This document shows, in pieces, positions 8,445-20,236 of a DNA stretch of 64,000 bases. The number at the start of each line of letters is the position of its first letter. The stretch's first letter is position 1. The notes beneath the pieces were generated by a model that saw nothing but the letters and a program-made list of their open reading frames with translations, was not told where the DNA came from and did no database searches. The position numbers and the translations under genes are program-made. Origin of the DNA: Eoetvoesiella caeni (GTDB lineage: Bacteria > Pseudomonadota > Gammaproteobacteria > Burkholderiales > Burkholderiaceae_B); contig NZ_QNRQ01000001.1 in the NCBI RefSeq assembly GCF_003315175.1, forward strand, positions 682,001-746,000. Direction: 5' to 3'.

Positions 8445-9929
8445 TTAAAAACCGAGCGATGTTTCGATCGCGTGCACGCACAGCGCCATCAGCCCGCCGG
8501 GCATGACGCCCAGCACAATAAGGGCCAGGCCGTTGATCGACATCAGGCCATGAGGCAGCACCCCATTGGCCAGCGGGACCGCCGCGCCTTCAGGCTCGTC
8601 AAAATAAGCCATCTTGACGATGCGCAGGTAATAGAAAGCGCCAACCAGCGAAAACATGACCGCGGCCACCGCCAAGGCAATATGGCCGGCGCCCACCAAA
8701 GCCTGCAACACCGCAAGCTTGGCGTAAAACCCTGCCAAAGGAGGAATGCCCGTCAACGAGAACATGGACAGCAGCAGCACGCCGGCAAGCACCGGATTGC
8801 GGCGATTCAGGCCTTTAAGATCGGAAATTTCCTCGCACTCGAAACCCTTGCGGCTAAGCAGCAGGATCAGGCCGAAAGTAGCCAGCGTCGTCAATACATA
8901 AATAATCATGTAGAACAAGGCCGCGCCGTATGCTTGCCCGGTCGCCGCAGGATTGTTTTCGACCACGCCGGAAAGCAGGCCCAAAAACACGAAACCCATG
9001 TGCGAAATGGTGGAGTACGCCAACATGCGCTTGAAGTTGGTCTGCGCAATAGCGGTGAAGTTGCCGATGGCCAGCGACAGCACGGCCATGATCAGCAGCA
9101 TGGGCTGCCAGTCCAGGGCCAGACCGTGCAGGCTTTCGATAAGCAGGCGCAAAGTCAGCGCAAACGCCGCCAGCTTGGGCGCGGCCGCGACGATCAAAGT
9201 AACCGCGGTGGGAGCTCCGTCGTAGACATCGGGCAGCCACATATGGAACGGCACTGCGCCCATTTTGAATGCCAGCCCCGCCACGATGAACACCACGCCA
9301 AAGACCAGGGGCAGCGTTTCAACTTTGCCGCTGGCAATGATGTCGGCGACAGCGGCCAGGTCGAGCTGGCCGGTGGCGCCGTAAATCATCGAGATCCCGT
9401 ACAACAAGACGCCCGAAGCCAGGCAGCCCAGCACAAAATACTTCATGGCCGACTCGGTGGCCTTGACGTTTTCACGGCGCAGTGCGATCAGTGCGTACAA
9501 AGCGAAAGACATCAGCTCTACGCCCAGATACACCATCAGCATATTGCCCGCCGAGATCATGACCATCTGGCCCAGCAGCGCCAGCAGGGCCAGCGTATAA
9601 AGCTCGCCCCCATGCAGCAGCATCTCGCGCTCTTCGGCATATTGGCGCCCATAAACCAGCGTAAGGGCAACCGCAATATAAGAGGCAATTTTCAAGAAAT
9701 GCGCCAGCGGGTCGACCACGAACATGCCGTAGAACGTAGTGCCGGCAACGCCGTCGCTCCACTGAACCGCGCTGACAGCAGCCACCGCAACCAGGGCCTC
9801 CAGCGTAAACACAAACGTCAAGTGCCTGTCCTTGGATTTGCTGAATGCGTCGAATATCAGGATTGCGACGGTCAGGACCAGCAACAGGATCTCGGGTAAG
9901 GCCAGGGCGAATTGAAAATGATTTTGCAT
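8445..9929 (-). CDS. nuoN: NADH-quinone oxidoreductase subunit N
   Basis: One of the three antiporter-like membrane subunits of complex I that form the proton channels. The 494 residues are almost all hydrophobic helices. Conserved features include [17 protein letters not shown] with its helix Glu, and [16 protein letters not shown]. It starts 12 bp after the nuoM stop. Confidence 0.97.
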   Translation of the reverse strand: MQNHFQFALALPEILLLVLTVAILIFDAFSKSKDRHLTFVFTLEALVAVAAVSAVQWSDGVAGTTFYGMFVVDPLAHFLKIASYIAVALTLVYGRQYAEEREMLLHGGELYTLALLALLGQMVMISAGNMLMVYLGVELMSFALYALIALRRENVKATESAMKYFVLGCLASGVLLYGISMIYGATGQLDLAAVADIIASGKVETLPLVFGVVFIVAGLAFKMGAVPFHMWLPDVYDGAPTAVTLIVAAAPKLAAFALTLRLLIESLHGLALDWQPMLLIMAVLSLAIGNFTAIAQTNFKRMLAYSTISHMGFVFLGLLSGVVENNPAATGQAYGAALFYMIIYVLTTLATFGLILLLSRKGFECEEISDLKGLNRRNPVLAGVLLLSMFSLTGIPPLAGFYAKLAVLQALVGAGHIALAVAAVMFSLVGAFYYLRIVKMAYFDEPEGAAVPLANGVLPHGLMSINGLALIVLGVMPGGLMALCVHAIETSLGF

Positions 9930-9941
9930 AATGATCCGGGC

Positions 9942-11438
9942 TTACAGTTTCGAGATGGAGACGTGTTGCAACAAGGCCTGCACCGAAACGTGCACGACAT
10001 CGGTAAAGGGTTTGGGATAAATCCCCATGTAAAGAACCATAATTCCCAACATAGCCATGATAAAAAACTCGCGCTTGTTCAGGTCGACCATGGAGCGCAC
10101 TTCATCGTTGACGATGTCGCCCAGTGCCACGCGCTTGAACATCCACAGCGAATAGCCGGCGCCCCAGATCAGTGCCGACGCGGTCAGCAAGCCGATCCAG
10201 AAGTTGTACTCGACCGCGCCCATGATGACCGTGAACTCGCCCACAAAGCCGCTGGTGGCGGGCAGGCCGCAATTGGCCAGGGAAAAAAGTAAAAAGAACG
10301 TCACGAAACGAGGCATGACATTGACCACGCCGCCATAGGCGTCGATGCGGCGCGTATGCATCCGGTCGTACAGCACCCCAATGCACAGGAACATCGCGCC
10401 CGACACAAAGCCGTGCGAAATCATCTGCACGATGGCGCCTTCCAGCCCCGCCGTGTTGAAGACAAAGAAACCCAGGGTAACAAAGCCCATGTGCGCAACA
10501 GACGAATACGCCACCAGCTTTTTCATGTCGTCCTGAACAATGGCAACCAGGCCAATGTAAATGACGGCGACAAGCGACAAGGCAATCATCAGGCCGGCCA
10601 GGCTATGCGAGGCATCCGGCGCGATGGGCAGCGAAAACCGCAAGAAACCATACGCCCCCAGCTTGAGCATAATGGCCGCCAGCACGACCGAGCCGCCGGT
10701 GGGCGCTTCGACGTGGGCATCGGGCAACCACGTGTGCACCGGCCACATCGGCACCTTGACCGCGAAGGCCGCCAGCAACGCAATGAACACGAAAATCTGC
10801 GGGGTAAAGCCCAACTTGAGCTGGTGCCAGGTAAGGATGTCGAACGAACCGCCCGAAGCGTGCCACAGGTAGATGAAGGCGATCAGCGTCAGCAGCGAAC
10901 CGGCCAGCGTGTACAAGAAGAACTTGAACGCGGCATATACGCGGTTGGGTCCGCCCCAGCCCCCGATGATCAGGTACATGGGGATAAGCGTGGCTTCGAA
11001 GAACACATAGAACAGCATGCCGTCCAGCGCCGCGAAAACGCCTACCATCAGTCCCGAAAGAATCAGGAAGGAGGCCATGTACTGCGCCACCCGCTTGGTA
11101 ATGACCTCCCAGCCGGCCAGCACCACGATAATGGTAATGAAGGCGGTCAACAGCACGAACCACATGGAGATGCCGTCGATGCCCAGATGGTAATTGACCG
11201 CAATGCTTTCGATCCATGGGGTGTTTTCGACGAACTGCATATCGGCCGTGTCATAGCGGAAACCGGTATACAGCGGCAAGGTCACCAAAAAGCCCAGCAC
11301 CGATCCAATAAGGGACAGCCAGCGCGTCAGCCCCGGGCGGTCATCGCGCCCTACCGCCAGAACGATAAGGCCCGCCACGATGGGAACAAAAATGGAAAGC
11401 GTTAGCCAAGGAAGAGTAGAAGACGCCATATCGCTCAT
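9942..11438 (-). CDS. nuoM: NADH-quinone oxidoreductase subunit M
   Basis: Second antiporter-like proton-channel subunit of complex I, with about 14 predicted membrane helices in 498 aa. The motifs FFEATLIPMYLIIG and VKVPMWPVHTWLPDAH hold the conserved channel Glu and Lys residues. Its ATG overlaps the nuoL stop by one base (TGATG), which indicates translational coupling. Confidence 0.97.
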   Translation of the reverse strand: MSDMASSTLPWLTLSIFVPIVAGLIVLAVGRDDRPGLTRWLSLIGSVLGFLVTLPLYTGFRYDTADMQFVENTPWIESIAVNYHLGIDGISMWFVLLTAFITIIVVLAGWEVITKRVAQYMASFLILSGLMVGVFAALDGMLFYVFFEATLIPMYLIIGGWGGPNRVYAAFKFFLYTLAGSLLTLIAFIYLWHASGGSFDILTWHQLKLGFTPQIFVFIALLAAFAVKVPMWPVHTWLPDAHVEAPTGGSVVLAAIMLKLGAYGFLRFSLPIAPDASHSLAGLMIALSLVAVIYIGLVAIVQDDMKKLVAYSSVAHMGFVTLGFFVFNTAGLEGAIVQMISHGFVSGAMFLCIGVLYDRMHTRRIDAYGGVVNVMPRFVTFFLLFSLANCGLPATSGFVGEFTVIMGAVEYNFWIGLLTASALIWGAGYSLWMFKRVALGDIVNDEVRSMVDLNKREFFIMAMLGIMVLYMGIYPKPFTDVVHVSVQALLQHVSISKL

Positions 11439-13450
11439 CAGTAAACGGTCAGCACAAAAAAGGTTAGGAACGCCATGATGCCGATAATCATTGCAAAGGC
11501 GTAGTGGTAGATGTAGCCCGACTGGAGATAGCGGCTAATCACGGCCACCCAGCCTACGACACGGGCACTGCCGTTCACCACAATGCCGTCGATAATGCCG
11601 CGGTCGCCGCCCTGCCACAGGCCATGGCCCAGGCAGCGCGCGCCGCGCGTCAAGACTTGTTCGTTGAACCAGTCTGCGTAGTACTTGTTTTCAAGAATGC
11701 GATACAGCCAGGAGAACTGGCGCGCCAAGGCCGCCGGCACGGCCGGGTTGACGATATAGCAATACCAGGCCACGACCAAGCCGGCCACGACCAGCCAGAA
11801 AGGCAAGGTAACGAAGCCATGCAGGCCGAACGCCACCCAATCGTGCCAGTGCGCCGCCAGTTCGGCCATGGCCGGATGCGAAGGCAAGGAAAGGATGACA
11901 CCCTTGAAGTAGCCGCCGAACAGCAGCGGATCGATGAACATGGCCCCAGCAACCACCGACGGAATCGCCAGCAGGATCAGCGGCACCGTCACAACCCACG
12001 AAGTCTCGTGAGGCTGGCTATGATGGCCATGATGCTCTTCATGTTCGTGTTCGGCCGCGCCATGGACGGCGGCATCGGTATTGAAGCGCTCTTTGCCATG
12101 GAAAACCAGGAAATACAGGCGGAACGAATACAGCGACGTCACGAACACGCCTATCAGCGTAGCGTAGTAGGCAAAACCGGCCCCCCACACATTGGCCGCG
12201 CCGGCCGCTTCAATAATGTGCTCTTTGGAGTAGAACCCGGCAAAGAACGGCGTGCCCACCAGGGCCAGGGTACCGATCAAGAAAGTGATCCAGGTGATCG
12301 GCATGTATTTGCGCAGGCCGCCCATGTTGCGGATGTCCTGGTCATGATGCATGCCGATAATGACCGAACCCGCTCCGAGGAACAGCAGGGCCTTGAAAAA
12401 CGCGTGGGTCATCAAGTGGAAGATAGCTACCGAGTAGGCCGAAGCGCCTAGCGCAACGGTCATGTAGCCCAGTTGGGACAGCGTGGAATAGGCGACCACG
12501 CGCTTGATGTCGTTTTGAATGACGCCCAGGATGCCCAGGAACAGCGCACCGATGGCGCCGATGACGATCACGAATGACAGAGCCGTGGACGACAGTTCGA
12601 ACACGGGCGAAAAACGCGCCACCATGAAGATGCCGGCGGTAACCATGGTTGCCGCGTGGATCAGGGCCGAAATAGGCGTGGGGCCCTCCATGGAGTCGGG
12701 CAGCCAGCTATGCAGCGGCACCTGGGCCGATTTGCCCATGGCGCCCACGAACAGCGAAATGCAGGCCACTGTTACCAGCAACCAGTCGGTACCCGGGAAA
12801 CCCATGCCGGCAAGCTTGTCGGTTTGCTGGAAGATCTCGCCGTAGTTCATGGTGTTGGTCGCGGAGAACAACAGACCTATGCCCAGGATGAAACCAAAGT
12901 CGCCGACACGATTGACCATGAACGCCTTCAGGTTGGCGAAGATGGCGGTGGGCCGCGTGTACCAGAAGCCGATAAGCAGATAAGAAACCAGGCCCACCGC
13001 TTCCCAGCCGAAGAACAGCTGCAGCATATTGTTCGACATGACCAGCATCAGCATGGAAAATGTGAACAGGGAAATATACGAGAAGAAGCGCTGGTAACCG
13101 GGGTCGTCGGCCATATAGCCTATGGTGTAGATATGCACCATCAGCGAAACGAAGGTAACCACCACCATCATCAGCACTGTCAGCGAATCGATCAGGAAGC
13201 CGACTTCAAGCTTGACCGTGCCGATAACGTTCCATGCGTAGACAGTGCCGTCGAAGGTTTGGCCATCCAGCACCTGGAACAGCACAACGACTGAACCGAT
13301 GAACGAAATCAGCACGCCTAAAATGGTAATGATGTGAGCGCTGCGGCGTCCGACCTGGCGCCCTAGAAAACCGGTGCCGAAAAGCCCGACTATTAAGGCG
13401 CCGACCAGCGGCGCCAGGGCGATGACAAGATAAAGACTGGTTGAACTCAT
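11438..13450 (-). CDS. nuoL: NADH-quinone oxidoreductase subunit L
   Basis: The largest antiporter-like subunit, at the distal tip of the complex I membrane arm, with the long lateral helix at its C-terminus. FFGWEAVGLVSYLLIGFW and KSAQVPLHSWLPDSMEGP are the channel signatures. At 670 aa the length is normal. A cytoplasmic or periplasmic His-rich loop (EHEHEEHHGHHSQPHE, about residues 475-495) is an unconserved insertion that could bind metal. It follows nuoK after 16 bp. Confidence 0.97.
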   Translation of the reverse strand: MSSTSLYLVIALAPLVGALIVGLFGTGFLGRQVGRRSAHIITILGVLISFIGSVVVLFQVLDGQTFDGTVYAWNVIGTVKLEVGFLIDSLTVLMMVVVTFVSLMVHIYTIGYMADDPGYQRFFSYISLFTFSMLMLVMSNNMLQLFFGWEAVGLVSYLLIGFWYTRPTAIFANLKAFMVNRVGDFGFILGIGLLFSATNTMNYGEIFQQTDKLAGMGFPGTDWLLVTVACISLFVGAMGKSAQVPLHSWLPDSMEGPTPISALIHAATMVTAGIFMVARFSPVFELSSTALSFVIVIGAIGALFLGILGVIQNDIKRVVAYSTLSQLGYMTVALGASAYSVAIFHLMTHAFFKALLFLGAGSVIIGMHHDQDIRNMGGLRKYMPITWITFLIGTLALVGTPFFAGFYSKEHIIEAAGAANVWGAGFAYYATLIGVFVTSLYSFRLYFLVFHGKERFNTDAAVHGAAEHEHEEHHGHHSQPHETSWVVTVPLILLAIPSVVAGAMFIDPLLFGGYFKGVILSLPSHPAMAELAAHWHDWVAFGLHGFVTLPFWLVVAGLVVAWYCYIVNPAVPAALARQFSWLYRILENKYYADWFNEQVLTRGARCLGHGLWQGGDRGIIDGIVVNGSARVVGWVAVISRYLQSGYIYHYAFAMIIGIMAFLTFFVLTVY

Positions 13451-13466
13451 ATTATTGGTAATCCCA

Positions 13467-13778
13467 TCAACCTTTAAGGTGATCCAGCTCTTCGACGTTG
13501 ATCGTATTCAGGTTGCGGAACAACAGCACCAGAATCGCCAGGCCGATAGCCGCTTCGGCGGCAGCCACAGTAAGAACGAAAAAGACAAACACCTGCCCTG
13601 CGGCGTCGCCGAACCAGGTTGAAAACGCCATGAAGTTGAAGTTGGCGGCAAGCAGGATAAGCTCGATCGACATCAGCAAAATAAGCAGATTACGGCGATT
13701 AAGAAAAAACCCGAAAACGCCGATGGCGAACAAAATGGCGCCCAATACAAGGTAGTGCGCTAATGTAATGGTCATCAT
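13467..13778 (-). CDS. nuoK: NADH-quinone oxidoreductase subunit K
   Basis: Three-helix subunit of the membrane arm near the quinone end. The helix-2 Glu in [16 protein letters not shown] and a second Glu in [13 protein letters not shown] are the proton-relay residues known in the family. Length 103 aa is standard. It overlaps the nuoJ stop by 4 nt. Confidence 0.97.
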   Translation of the reverse strand: MMTITLAHYLVLGAILFAIGVFGFFLNRRNLLILLMSIELILLAANFNFMAFSTWFGDAAGQVFVFFVLTVAAAEAAIGLAILVLLFRNLNTINVEELDHLKG

Positions 13779-14419
13779 TTCGACTCTCCGTTGTTCTGGG
13801 ACTTGGCTTCGGTTTGCGAAGGAATGCTCACCAGACGCAGGCGGTCTTTGGAACGCACGCGCACCTGGTCGCCCGGGTTGTTGTGCTTGACGTCGCGGCG
13901 GCGGCGCGACGTCAGCGCGATGGCCGAAACCATGCCCACCAGCAAAATGACGGCGGCCACTTCAATGGCGAATGGATATTGCGTGTACATCATGACACCC
14001 AGCGCGTGGGTGTTGTTGTAGTCGGCGGCAACCGGCGCCTGCTCGCCCGCGCCCGACCACAGCTTGGCAATGACGAATGCCATTTCCAGGACCATGATCA
14101 AGCCTATGCCCAGACCCAGCGGCAAATAGACCTTCAGGCCGCCGCGCAGCGATACCAGGCGGGTATCGAGCATCATGACCACAAACAGGAACAGCACCAT
14201 GACGGCGCCCACATACACGATGACCAGCAGCAGGCCGAGGAACTCGGCCCCCGCCAGAACCCACAGCATGGACGCGGTAAAGACGGTCAGGATAAGGTGC
14301 AGCACCGCGGTTACGGGATTGGCCGCGGAAATGACGCGGAACGCCGCCACCACCATGACAATGGCAAGAAGATAAAACAGGACAGTAGCAAAAGTCATAA
14401 ATTCAAGTCCTGGGATCAA
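13775..14419 (-). CDS. nuoJ: NADH-quinone oxidoreductase subunit J
   Basis: Five-helix membrane subunit beside NuoK and NuoH. Helix 3 carries [20 protein letters not shown], the pi-bulge segment that moves in turnover. The last 35 or so residues form a charged soluble tail ([20 protein letters not shown]) usual in betaproteobacteria. Overlaps of 4 nt on each side (nuoI and nuoK) show tight coupling. Confidence 0.97.
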   Translation of the reverse strand: MIPGLEFMTFATVLFYLLAIVMVVAAFRVISAANPVTAVLHLILTVFTASMLWVLAGAEFLGLLLVIVYVGAVMVLFLFVVMMLDTRLVSLRGGLKVYLPLGLGIGLIMVLEMAFVIAKLWSGAGEQAPVAADYNNTHALGVMMYTQYPFAIEVAAVILLVGMVSAIALTSRRRRDVKHNNPGDQVRVRSKDRLRLVSIPSQTEAKSQNNGESK

Positions 14420-14904
14420 CGGTAAGGGGCGTCTTGGGCGCGGCGGCTCGCAATTTCGGGCTCGTACCGGTCGCCAATGGCCAACAACATGTCTTTGGTG
14501 TAGTAAAGGTCGCCGCGTTTCTCACCGTGGTATTCAAGAATATGCGTTTCCACAATAGAGTCCACGGGGCAGCTTTCTTCGCAGAAACCGCAAAAAATGC
14601 ACTTGGCCAGATCGATGTCGTAGCGCGTGGTACGGCGCGAACCGTCGTCCCGCTCTTCGGATTCGATCGTGATGGCCAGCGCCGGACAGACCGCTTCGCA
14701 CAGCTTGCAGGCAATGCAGCGCTCTTCGCCATTGGGATAACGGCGCAAGGCATGCAGGCCGCGAAAACGCGGCGACGACGGCGTTTTCTCTTGCGGATAA
14801 CGCAGTGTGATCTTGCGCTTGAAGAAATACTTGCCAGTCAGGCGCAAGCCCTGGAACATCTCAAACAGCATGAAGCTGCCAAAAAAATCTTTAATTGCTT
14901 CCAT
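14416..14904 (-). CDS. nuoI: NADH-quinone oxidoreductase subunit I
   Basis: Peripheral-arm subunit that holds clusters N6a and N6b on the electron path to quinone. Two 4Fe-4S ferredoxin motifs are visible: [12 protein letters not shown] and [12 protein letters not shown]. The 162-aa length and the N-terminal amphipathic helix ([19 protein letters not shown]) are typical of alpha- and betaproteobacterial forms. It lies 18 bp after nuoH. Confidence 0.97.
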   Translation of the reverse strand: MEAIKDFFGSFMLFEMFQGLRLTGKYFFKRKITLRYPQEKTPSSPRFRGLHALRRYPNGEERCIACKLCEAVCPALAITIESEERDDGSRRTTRYDIDLAKCIFCGFCEESCPVDSIVETHILEYHGEKRGDLYYTKDMLLAIGDRYEPEIASRRAQDAPYR

Positions 14905-14922
14905 CTTTTGCCTCTGCCCGCA

Positions 14923-15996
14923 TTAATGCCAGATATTCCATGGCGTTTGCATCCATATGGCCACAAGCACCAGCCACACGCCGGTGAAAGGAATGAATAC
15001 TTTCCAGCCCAGGCGCATGATCTGGTCGTAGCGATACCGGGGGAATGTCGCCCGGAACCAAATAAACATCGAAACCACGCAAAACGTCTTGATGCCCAGC
15101 CATATCCATCCCGGCACCCAGGTAAACGGCGCTACGTCGATGATAGGCAGCCAGCCGCCCAGGAACATGATGGAAGCGACCGCCGACAGCAGAATCATGT
15201 TGGCGTACTCGCCCAGGAAGAACAGGGCAAAGCCCGTACCCGAGTATTCCACCATGGGCCCGGCCACGATCTCGGACTCGCCCTCGACCACATCGAAGGG
15301 ATGGCGATTGGTTTCCGCCACACACGAAATCACATAGATGATGAACAGCGGCAATAGCGGCAGCCAATTCCAGGACATGAAGTTGACGCCATGCTGGGCG
15401 AACCAGCCCTTGTCCTGGCCCAATACGATTTCGCTCATGTTCAGCGAGCCCGACACCAGCAGCACGGTAATCATGACGAAACCAATGGCCAGCTCGTACG
15501 ACACCATCTGGGCCGCGGCGCGCATGGCGCCCAGCAGCGCGTATTTAGAGTTGGAGGCCCAGCCCGCAACAATCACGCCATAGACGCCCAACGAAGTAAC
15601 TGCAATGATGTAGAGCAGGCCTGCGTTGATATTGGAAAGGACAAGCTCGGGGCTGAACGGAATGACTGCCCATGCCGCCAGGGACGGCATCAAGGTAACC
15701 ACGGGCGCTATAAGAAACAGCACTTTGTTGGACTTGGCCGGCAGGATCAATTCTTTGCTGAGCAGCTTGAACACGTCCGCAAACGGTTGCAGCAAGCCGC
15801 GGTAGCCTACGCGGGTGGGCCCCAGGCGCACGTGCATGGCGCCTATGAGCTTGCGCTCCCAGTAGGTCAGGTATGCCACGCACAAGATGATCGGAACGGC
15901 AATCAACAGGATTTTGACTATCGTCCAGACCACATACCAGGGCGTTGCCCCGATAAGGCCTGTGCCGAAAGCGTCAAGTGTATTTACCCATTCCAT
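14923..15996 (-). CDS. nuoH: NADH-quinone oxidoreductase subunit H
   Basis: Membrane subunit that forms much of the quinone chamber together with NuoB and Nuo[22 protein letters not shown] and [20 protein letters not shown] hold the conserved acidic and arginine residues of the chamber. The ATG at 15996 is chosen because it begins MEWVNTLD, directly after the nuoG stop; the reading frame extends upstream into nuoG. Length 357 aa. Confidence 0.96.
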   Translation of the reverse strand: MEWVNTLDAFGTGLIGATPWYVVWTIVKILLIAVPIILCVAYLTYWERKLIGAMHVRLGPTRVGYRGLLQPFADVFKLLSKELILPAKSNKVLFLIAPVVTLMPSLAAWAVIPFSPELVLSNINAGLLYIIAVTSLGVYGVIVAGWASNSKYALLGAMRAAAQMVSYELAIGFVMITVLLVSGSLNMSEIVLGQDKGWFAQHGVNFMSWNWLPLLPLFIIYVISCVAETNRHPFDVVEGESEIVAGPMVEYSGTGFALFFLGEYANMILLSAVASIMFLGGWLPIIDVAPFTWVPGWIWLGIKTFCVVSMFIWFRATFPRYRYDQIMRLGWKVFIPFTGVWLVLVAIWMQTPWNIWH

Positions 15997-15997
15997 G

Positions 15998-18325
15998 TTA
16001 GACGCCCTCCACCGAAAGTTGCCCGAACGAGCTGCCCAAAGCCGCTGTTTCTGCAAAGGCTGCGGCAATACGCACAGCACCCGGCGCTACGGCATCATCC
16101 AGCAGCGCATCCAGAGTGATCTCCCCTTGTTGCGAGCGAACCCGCACCGGCTGCCCGGACTCCAGCCCCAGGCTGGTCAGGGTGGCCGCGCACATGCGCG
16201 CTTGCGGCGCCTGCGATGCGGCGGTCTGCTGCAAAGGCTCGGCGCGGCGCAGCATGGCATCGCTGCGGTAGATCGGAATATCGGCCAGGCGTTCGACCGC
16301 AGCCGGCGCGGCCGCAAGGCCAATAGCCCCGTTGATTTCGTTGGACAAATGCGGTTCGACTCCGCCCACCAGCACGCTGTCGCGTATGGACTCGGAGGTT
16401 TCATCGTCGAAGCCGGGCAGCTCGAACAAGTTGCCCATGACCCGCAAGACCTTCCAGGCCGGACGCGTATCGACGAATGGCGCAGCGCAACCCTTGAAGC
16501 TTTGCGCACGCCCTTCGGCATTGATGAACGTACCCGAGGTTTCCGTAAACGGCGCCACCGGCAGCATGACGTGAGCCCATTCTTCGACCGCCGAGCGATA
16601 GGAAGTCAACGCCACAGTGAAATCGGCTGACTTCAATGCCTGCACCGCCTGCACACCGTTGTCGGCATCAAGACGGGGTTCGGCGTGCAGCACCACGTAG
16701 GCCTTCAGGTTCTGCTCGAACATTTGCTTGGCGTTCAGGCCGTCGGCCACGGGCACTGCGCCGGCGACATAACCGCCCACCGTGTTGCCGCCGGCGGTCA
16801 GGAAGCCCAGCTTGGCATTGGCCGCCTGGGCCAGCGCTTGCGCATTGGCGCAAATAAGCGACGCCTGCGGCGAGGCGATCACCAGATTACCCAGCAGGAT
16901 GGCTGTTTTCTGGCCCGATGCCAGGCTGGCGGCAATGCGTACCGCCTCGGCGCCGGGTTCCACGCCGCCAAAGGCGTCGGGTACTTTCTGTTCGCCGGCC
17001 CGTGCCAGCGCAACCAGTACTTCGGCCAAGGCATTGGGCAAGGCGCCGGGCGTCACCGTCAGGCGTGCATGCACAGGAAACAGAGGGTCGTCCGCGGCGC
17101 CGTCGATAAACGAAATTTGCGTACCGCGCTTGGCTGCCTGGCGCAAGCGCTGGGCAAACAAAGGATGGTCTTTGCGCAGGAACGAACCCACGACCAATAC
17201 GCGGTCGAGTTCGCCCAACTGGGCGATAGGCATGCCCAGCCAAGGCACGCCGGGAATGGCGCGATCCAGTTCCGCGTCGGTCTGGCGCAAGCGAAAATCG
17301 ACATTTTCCGAACCCAGGCTGCGCGTCAGGCGCGCCAGCAACGTAAGTTCTTCAAGCGTCGAGCCTTCAGTACCCAGGGCGCCGATCTGCCCTGCCCCGT
17401 GCTGTTCGCGCACATCGTTCAGGCCTTTTACAACGGCTTGCAGCGCATCGCTCCAGGAAGCCTCGCGCCAGCGTCCGTCGGCGGTGCGGATCATGGGGTG
17501 CGCCAGGCGATCTTCAGTGTAAAGACCGGTATAGGCAAAGCGGTCCCGGTCGCTGATCCAGCACTCGTTGATTTCTTCGTTCTCGAATGGCACGACGCGC
17601 ATCACGCGTTCGCCCTTGACCTGTACCACCAGGTTGGCGCCCACGCTGTCGTGCGGACTGACCGAACGGCGACGCGCCAGTTCCCAGGTACGCGCCGTAT
17701 AGCGGAAAGGCTTGGAGGTCAGCGCGCCGACGGGGCAAATATCGATCATGTTGCCCGACAATTCGGACTCGACCGCACGGCCCACAAACGAAGTGATTTC
17801 CGCGTGCTCGCCCCGGTTGAGCATGCCCAGCTCCATCAGGCCGCCCACTTCCTGGCCGAAACGCACACAGCGGGTGCAATGTATGCAGCGCTGCATTTCC
17901 TCGGCGGCAACCAAGGGGCCCATTTCTTTGTGGAACACGACCCGTTTTTCTTCCTGGTAGCGCGACGCAGATGCGCCGTAGCCTACCGCCAGATCTTGCA
18001 GCTGGCACTCGCCGCCCTGGTCGCAAACCGGGCAGTCAAGCGGATGATTGATCAGCAAAAACTCCATGACGCTTTTTTGCGCGGCTACAGCCTTGGCCGA
18101 AGCGGTATGCACGATCATCCCGCTGGTAACAGGGGTGGCGCAGGCCGGCATGGCCTTGGGCGCTTTTTCGACCTCGACCAAGCACATGCGGCAATTGGCG
18201 GCGATGGAAAGTTTCTTGTGGTAGCAAAAATGCGGTACGTAAAGTCCAAGCTTGTTGGCGGCCTGCATGACCATGCTGCCTTCGGGGACTTCTACCTTTT
18301 TGCCATCGATGGTAAGTTCAACCAT
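15998..18325 (-). CDS. nuoG: NADH-quinone oxidoreductase subunit G
   Basis: Large iron-sulfur subunit of the NADH module. The N-terminal 2Fe-2S ferredoxin domain has [16 protein letters not shown]. The His-Cys-type 4Fe-4S segment and two further motifs ([17 protein letters not shown] and [13 protein letters not shown]) follow. The molybdopterin-oxidoreductase-like domain after residue about 220 is degenerate, as usual. Length 775 aa is typical for betaproteobacteria. It starts 14 bp after nuoF. Confidence 0.97.
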   Translation of the reverse strand: MVELTIDGKKVEVPEGSMVMQAANKLGLYVPHFCYHKKLSIAANCRMCLVEVEKAPKAMPACATPVTSGMIVHTASAKAVAAQKSVMEFLLINHPLDCPVCDQGGECQLQDLAVGYGASASRYQEEKRVVFHKEMGPLVAAEEMQRCIHCTRCVRFGQEVGGLMELGMLNRGEHAEITSFVGRAVESELSGNMIDICPVGALTSKPFRYTARTWELARRRSVSPHDSVGANLVVQVKGERVMRVVPFENEEINECWISDRDRFAYTGLYTEDRLAHPMIRTADGRWREASWSDALQAVVKGLNDVREQHGAGQIGALGTEGSTLEELTLLARLTRSLGSENVDFRLRQTDAELDRAIPGVPWLGMPIAQLGELDRVLVVGSFLRKDHPLFAQRLRQAAKRGTQISFIDGAADDPLFPVHARLTVTPGALPNALAEVLVALARAGEQKVPDAFGGVEPGAEAVRIAASLASGQKTAILLGNLVIASPQASLICANAQALAQAANAKLGFLTAGGNTVGGYVAGAVPVADGLNAKQMFEQNLKAYVVLHAEPRLDADNGVQAVQALKSADFTVALTSYRSAVEEWAHVMLPVAPFTETSGTFINAEGRAQSFKGCAAPFVDTRPAWKVLRVMGNLFELPGFDDETSESIRDSVLVGGVEPHLSNEINGAIGLAAAPAAVERLADIPIYRSDAMLRRAEPLQQTAASQAPQARMCAATLTSLGLESGQPVRVRSQQGEITLDALLDDAVAPGAVRIAAAFAETAALGSSFGQLSVEGV

Positions 18326-18339
18326 TGCGTGTCCTGAGC

Positions 18340-19710
18340 CTACAGATATTTGGGCACCACACAGCTTTTATGCTCGATGTGGTGTGCGAACTCGTCGCGA
18401 AAATGCTTGATGAAGCTGCGTACCGGCATGGCGGCGGCATCGCCCAGCGCACAAATAGTGCGCCCCATGATATTGGACGCAACCGAGTCGAGGACGTCGA
18501 GATCTTCAGGACGCCCCTGGCCGTTTTCAATACGATTGACCATGCGGTACAGCCAACCCGTGCCTTCGCGGCACGGCGTGCATTGACCGCAGCTTTCTTC
18601 AAAATAAAAATACGAAAGGCGCAGCAGCGACTTGACCATGCAGCGGGTTTCGTCCATGACGATGACAGCGCCCGACCCCAGCATGGAGCCGGCCTTGGCG
18701 ATGCCGTCGTAGTCCATGGTGGTTTGCATCATGATGTCGGCCGGCAGCACCGGGGCGCTGGAGCCGCCGGGAATCACCGCCTTGAGCTTGCGCCCGCCGC
18801 TGACGCCGCCGGCCAGCTCAAGCAAGGTCGAAAACGGCGTACCTAGCGGAATCTCGTAGTTGCCGGGGCGCTCGACGTCGCCGGAAATGGAAAACAGCTT
18901 GGTGCCGCCGTTATTGGGCAGCCCCGTTTCCAGGTATTCTTGCGCGCTATGCCGGAAGATCCAGGGCACGGCGGCAAAGGTTTCGGTGTTGTTGATGGTC
19001 GTGGGCTTGCCATAAAGGCCGAAGCTGGCCGGAAATGGCGGCTTGAACCGCGGCTGGCCTTTCTTGCCTTCCAGCGACTCGAGCAAGGCGGTTTCTTCGC
19101 CGCAAATATAAGCGCCGTAGCCATGAAAGGCATGCAGCTGGAAATCAAAGTTCGAGCCCAGGATTTTTTCGCCCAGAAAACCGGCGGCGCGCGCTTCTTC
19201 CAGGGCTTCTTCAAAGCGTTCGTAGACGTCGAAGATTTCACCGTGAATATAGTTGTAGCCGACGCTGACGCCCATCGAGAAGGCGGCAATGGCCATGCCT
19301 TCAATCACGATATGGGGATTGAAGCGCAGGATATCGCGGTCCTTGAATGTGCCGGGCTCGCCTTCGTCGGAATTGCACACCAGATACTTCTGGCCGGGCA
19401 AGGCGCGCGGCATGAAGCTCCATTTAAGCCCGGTGGGGAAACCTGCGCCGCCGCGGCCGCGCAGACCCGAGGCCTTGACTTCGGCGATGACGTCCTCGGG
19501 CTTCATGCCGGTGGTCAGGATTTTTCGCAGGGCCTCATAGCCGCCGCGTTTGACGTAATCGTCCAGGCGCCAGTTGCTGCCGTCCAGGCCGGCAACGATT
19601 TGCGGCTTGATATGGCGGTCGTGAAAGATCATGCTGCGCGACGCATCGCCGTCCGGCACTGCTGCCAGCCCCTGGGAAAAACGCTGCAAAAAGGTGTCCG
19701 GAGCGTTCAT
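18340..19710 (-). CDS. nuoF: NADH-quinone oxidoreductase subunit F
   Basis: Catalytic subunit that binds NADH and FMN and carries cluster N3. The glycine-rich NADH/FMN loop is [16 protein letters not shown], and the 4Fe-4S site is [15 protein letters not shown]. The ATG at 19710 ([11 protein letters not shown]) is chosen because it overlaps the nuoE stop as ATGA; the frame runs further upstream in nuoE. The product is 456 aa. Confidence 0.97.
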   Translation of the reverse strand: MNAPDTFLQRFSQGLAAVPDGDASRSMIFHDRHIKPQIVAGLDGSNWRLDDYVKRGGYEALRKILTTGMKPEDVIAEVKASGLRGRGGAGFPTGLKWSFMPRALPGQKYLVCNSDEGEPGTFKDRDILRFNPHIVIEGMAIAAFSMGVSVGYNYIHGEIFDVYERFEEALEEARAAGFLGEKILGSNFDFQLHAFHGYGAYICGEETALLESLEGKKGQPRFKPPFPASFGLYGKPTTINNTETFAAVPWIFRHSAQEYLETGLPNNGGTKLFSISGDVERPGNYEIPLGTPFSTLLELAGGVSGGRKLKAVIPGGSSAPVLPADIMMQTTMDYDGIAKAGSMLGSGAVIVMDETRCMVKSLLRLSYFYFEESCGQCTPCREGTGWLYRMVNRIENGQGRPEDLDVLDSVASNIMGRTICALGDAAAMPVRSFIKHFRDEFAHHIEHKSCVVPKYL

Positions 19711-20201
19711 GCCGATTCTCCGCGTTGTTGAAGTTCGCTGATCATTTCGTCCAGTTGCTGTGGCTGCATGCGAACGCACATATGCTTGTTGTTGACCAAC
19801 AGCACCGGCGCATCGCCGCAAGCGCCCATGCATTCACCTTCTTGCAACGAGAACAGGCCATCGGGCGTAATCTCGTTGAAACCGACACCCAGCTTTTCCT
19901 TCAGGTAGTCGGCGGTCTTGACGCCGTCGCGCAAGGCACAGGGTAGATTGGTGCAGATCGTAAGCTTGAATCGCCCTGCCGGCTTCGTGTTGTACATGTT
20001 GTAGAACGAGGCGACTTCCTGAACGGCAATGGGCGGCAACTGCAAATAGCCGGCCACGTCTTCAATGACATCGTTCGAGACCCAGCCCATTTCGTCCTGG
20101 GCAACGGCCAGTGCCGCCATGATGGCGGATTGCTTCCAATCGCCCGGGAATTTGGCCAACTCCTTGTCGATCTTTTGATAAGCTTGTTCAGAAAGCAGCA
20201 T
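19707..20201 (-). CDS. nuoE: NADH-quinone oxidoreductase subunit E
   Basis: Carries the 2Fe-2S cluster N1a of the NADH module. Ligands are in [10 protein letters not shown] and [13 protein letters not shown]. The N-terminal helical bundle and the 164-aa length are standard. The ATG at 20201 ([10 protein letters not shown]) gives the correct N-terminus; the frame is open far upstream into nuoD but that part has no family likeness. It starts 35 bp after the nuoD stop. Confidence 0.97.
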   Translation of the reverse strand: MLLSEQAYQKIDKELAKFPGDWKQSAIMAALAVAQDEMGWVSNDVIEDVAGYLQLPPIAVQEVASFYNMYNTKPAGRFKLTICTNLPCALRDGVKTADYLKEKLGVGFNEITPDGLFSLQEGECMGACGDAPVLLVNNKHMCVRMQPQQLDEMISELQQRGESA

Positions 20202-20236
20202 AGTTTGAATCCGGTATTTACTTGGCAACAGACCGA

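Noticed and set aside
8472-9899. 475-aa Gln/His-rich open frame antisense to nuoN
   Set aside because: Typical mirror of hydrophobic codons of a membrane protein; no independent start signals.
16685-18337. 550-aa open frame antisense to nuoG
   Set aside because: NuoG has clear iron-sulfur motifs on the other strand; the antisense product is low-information and His/Gln/Arg-rich.
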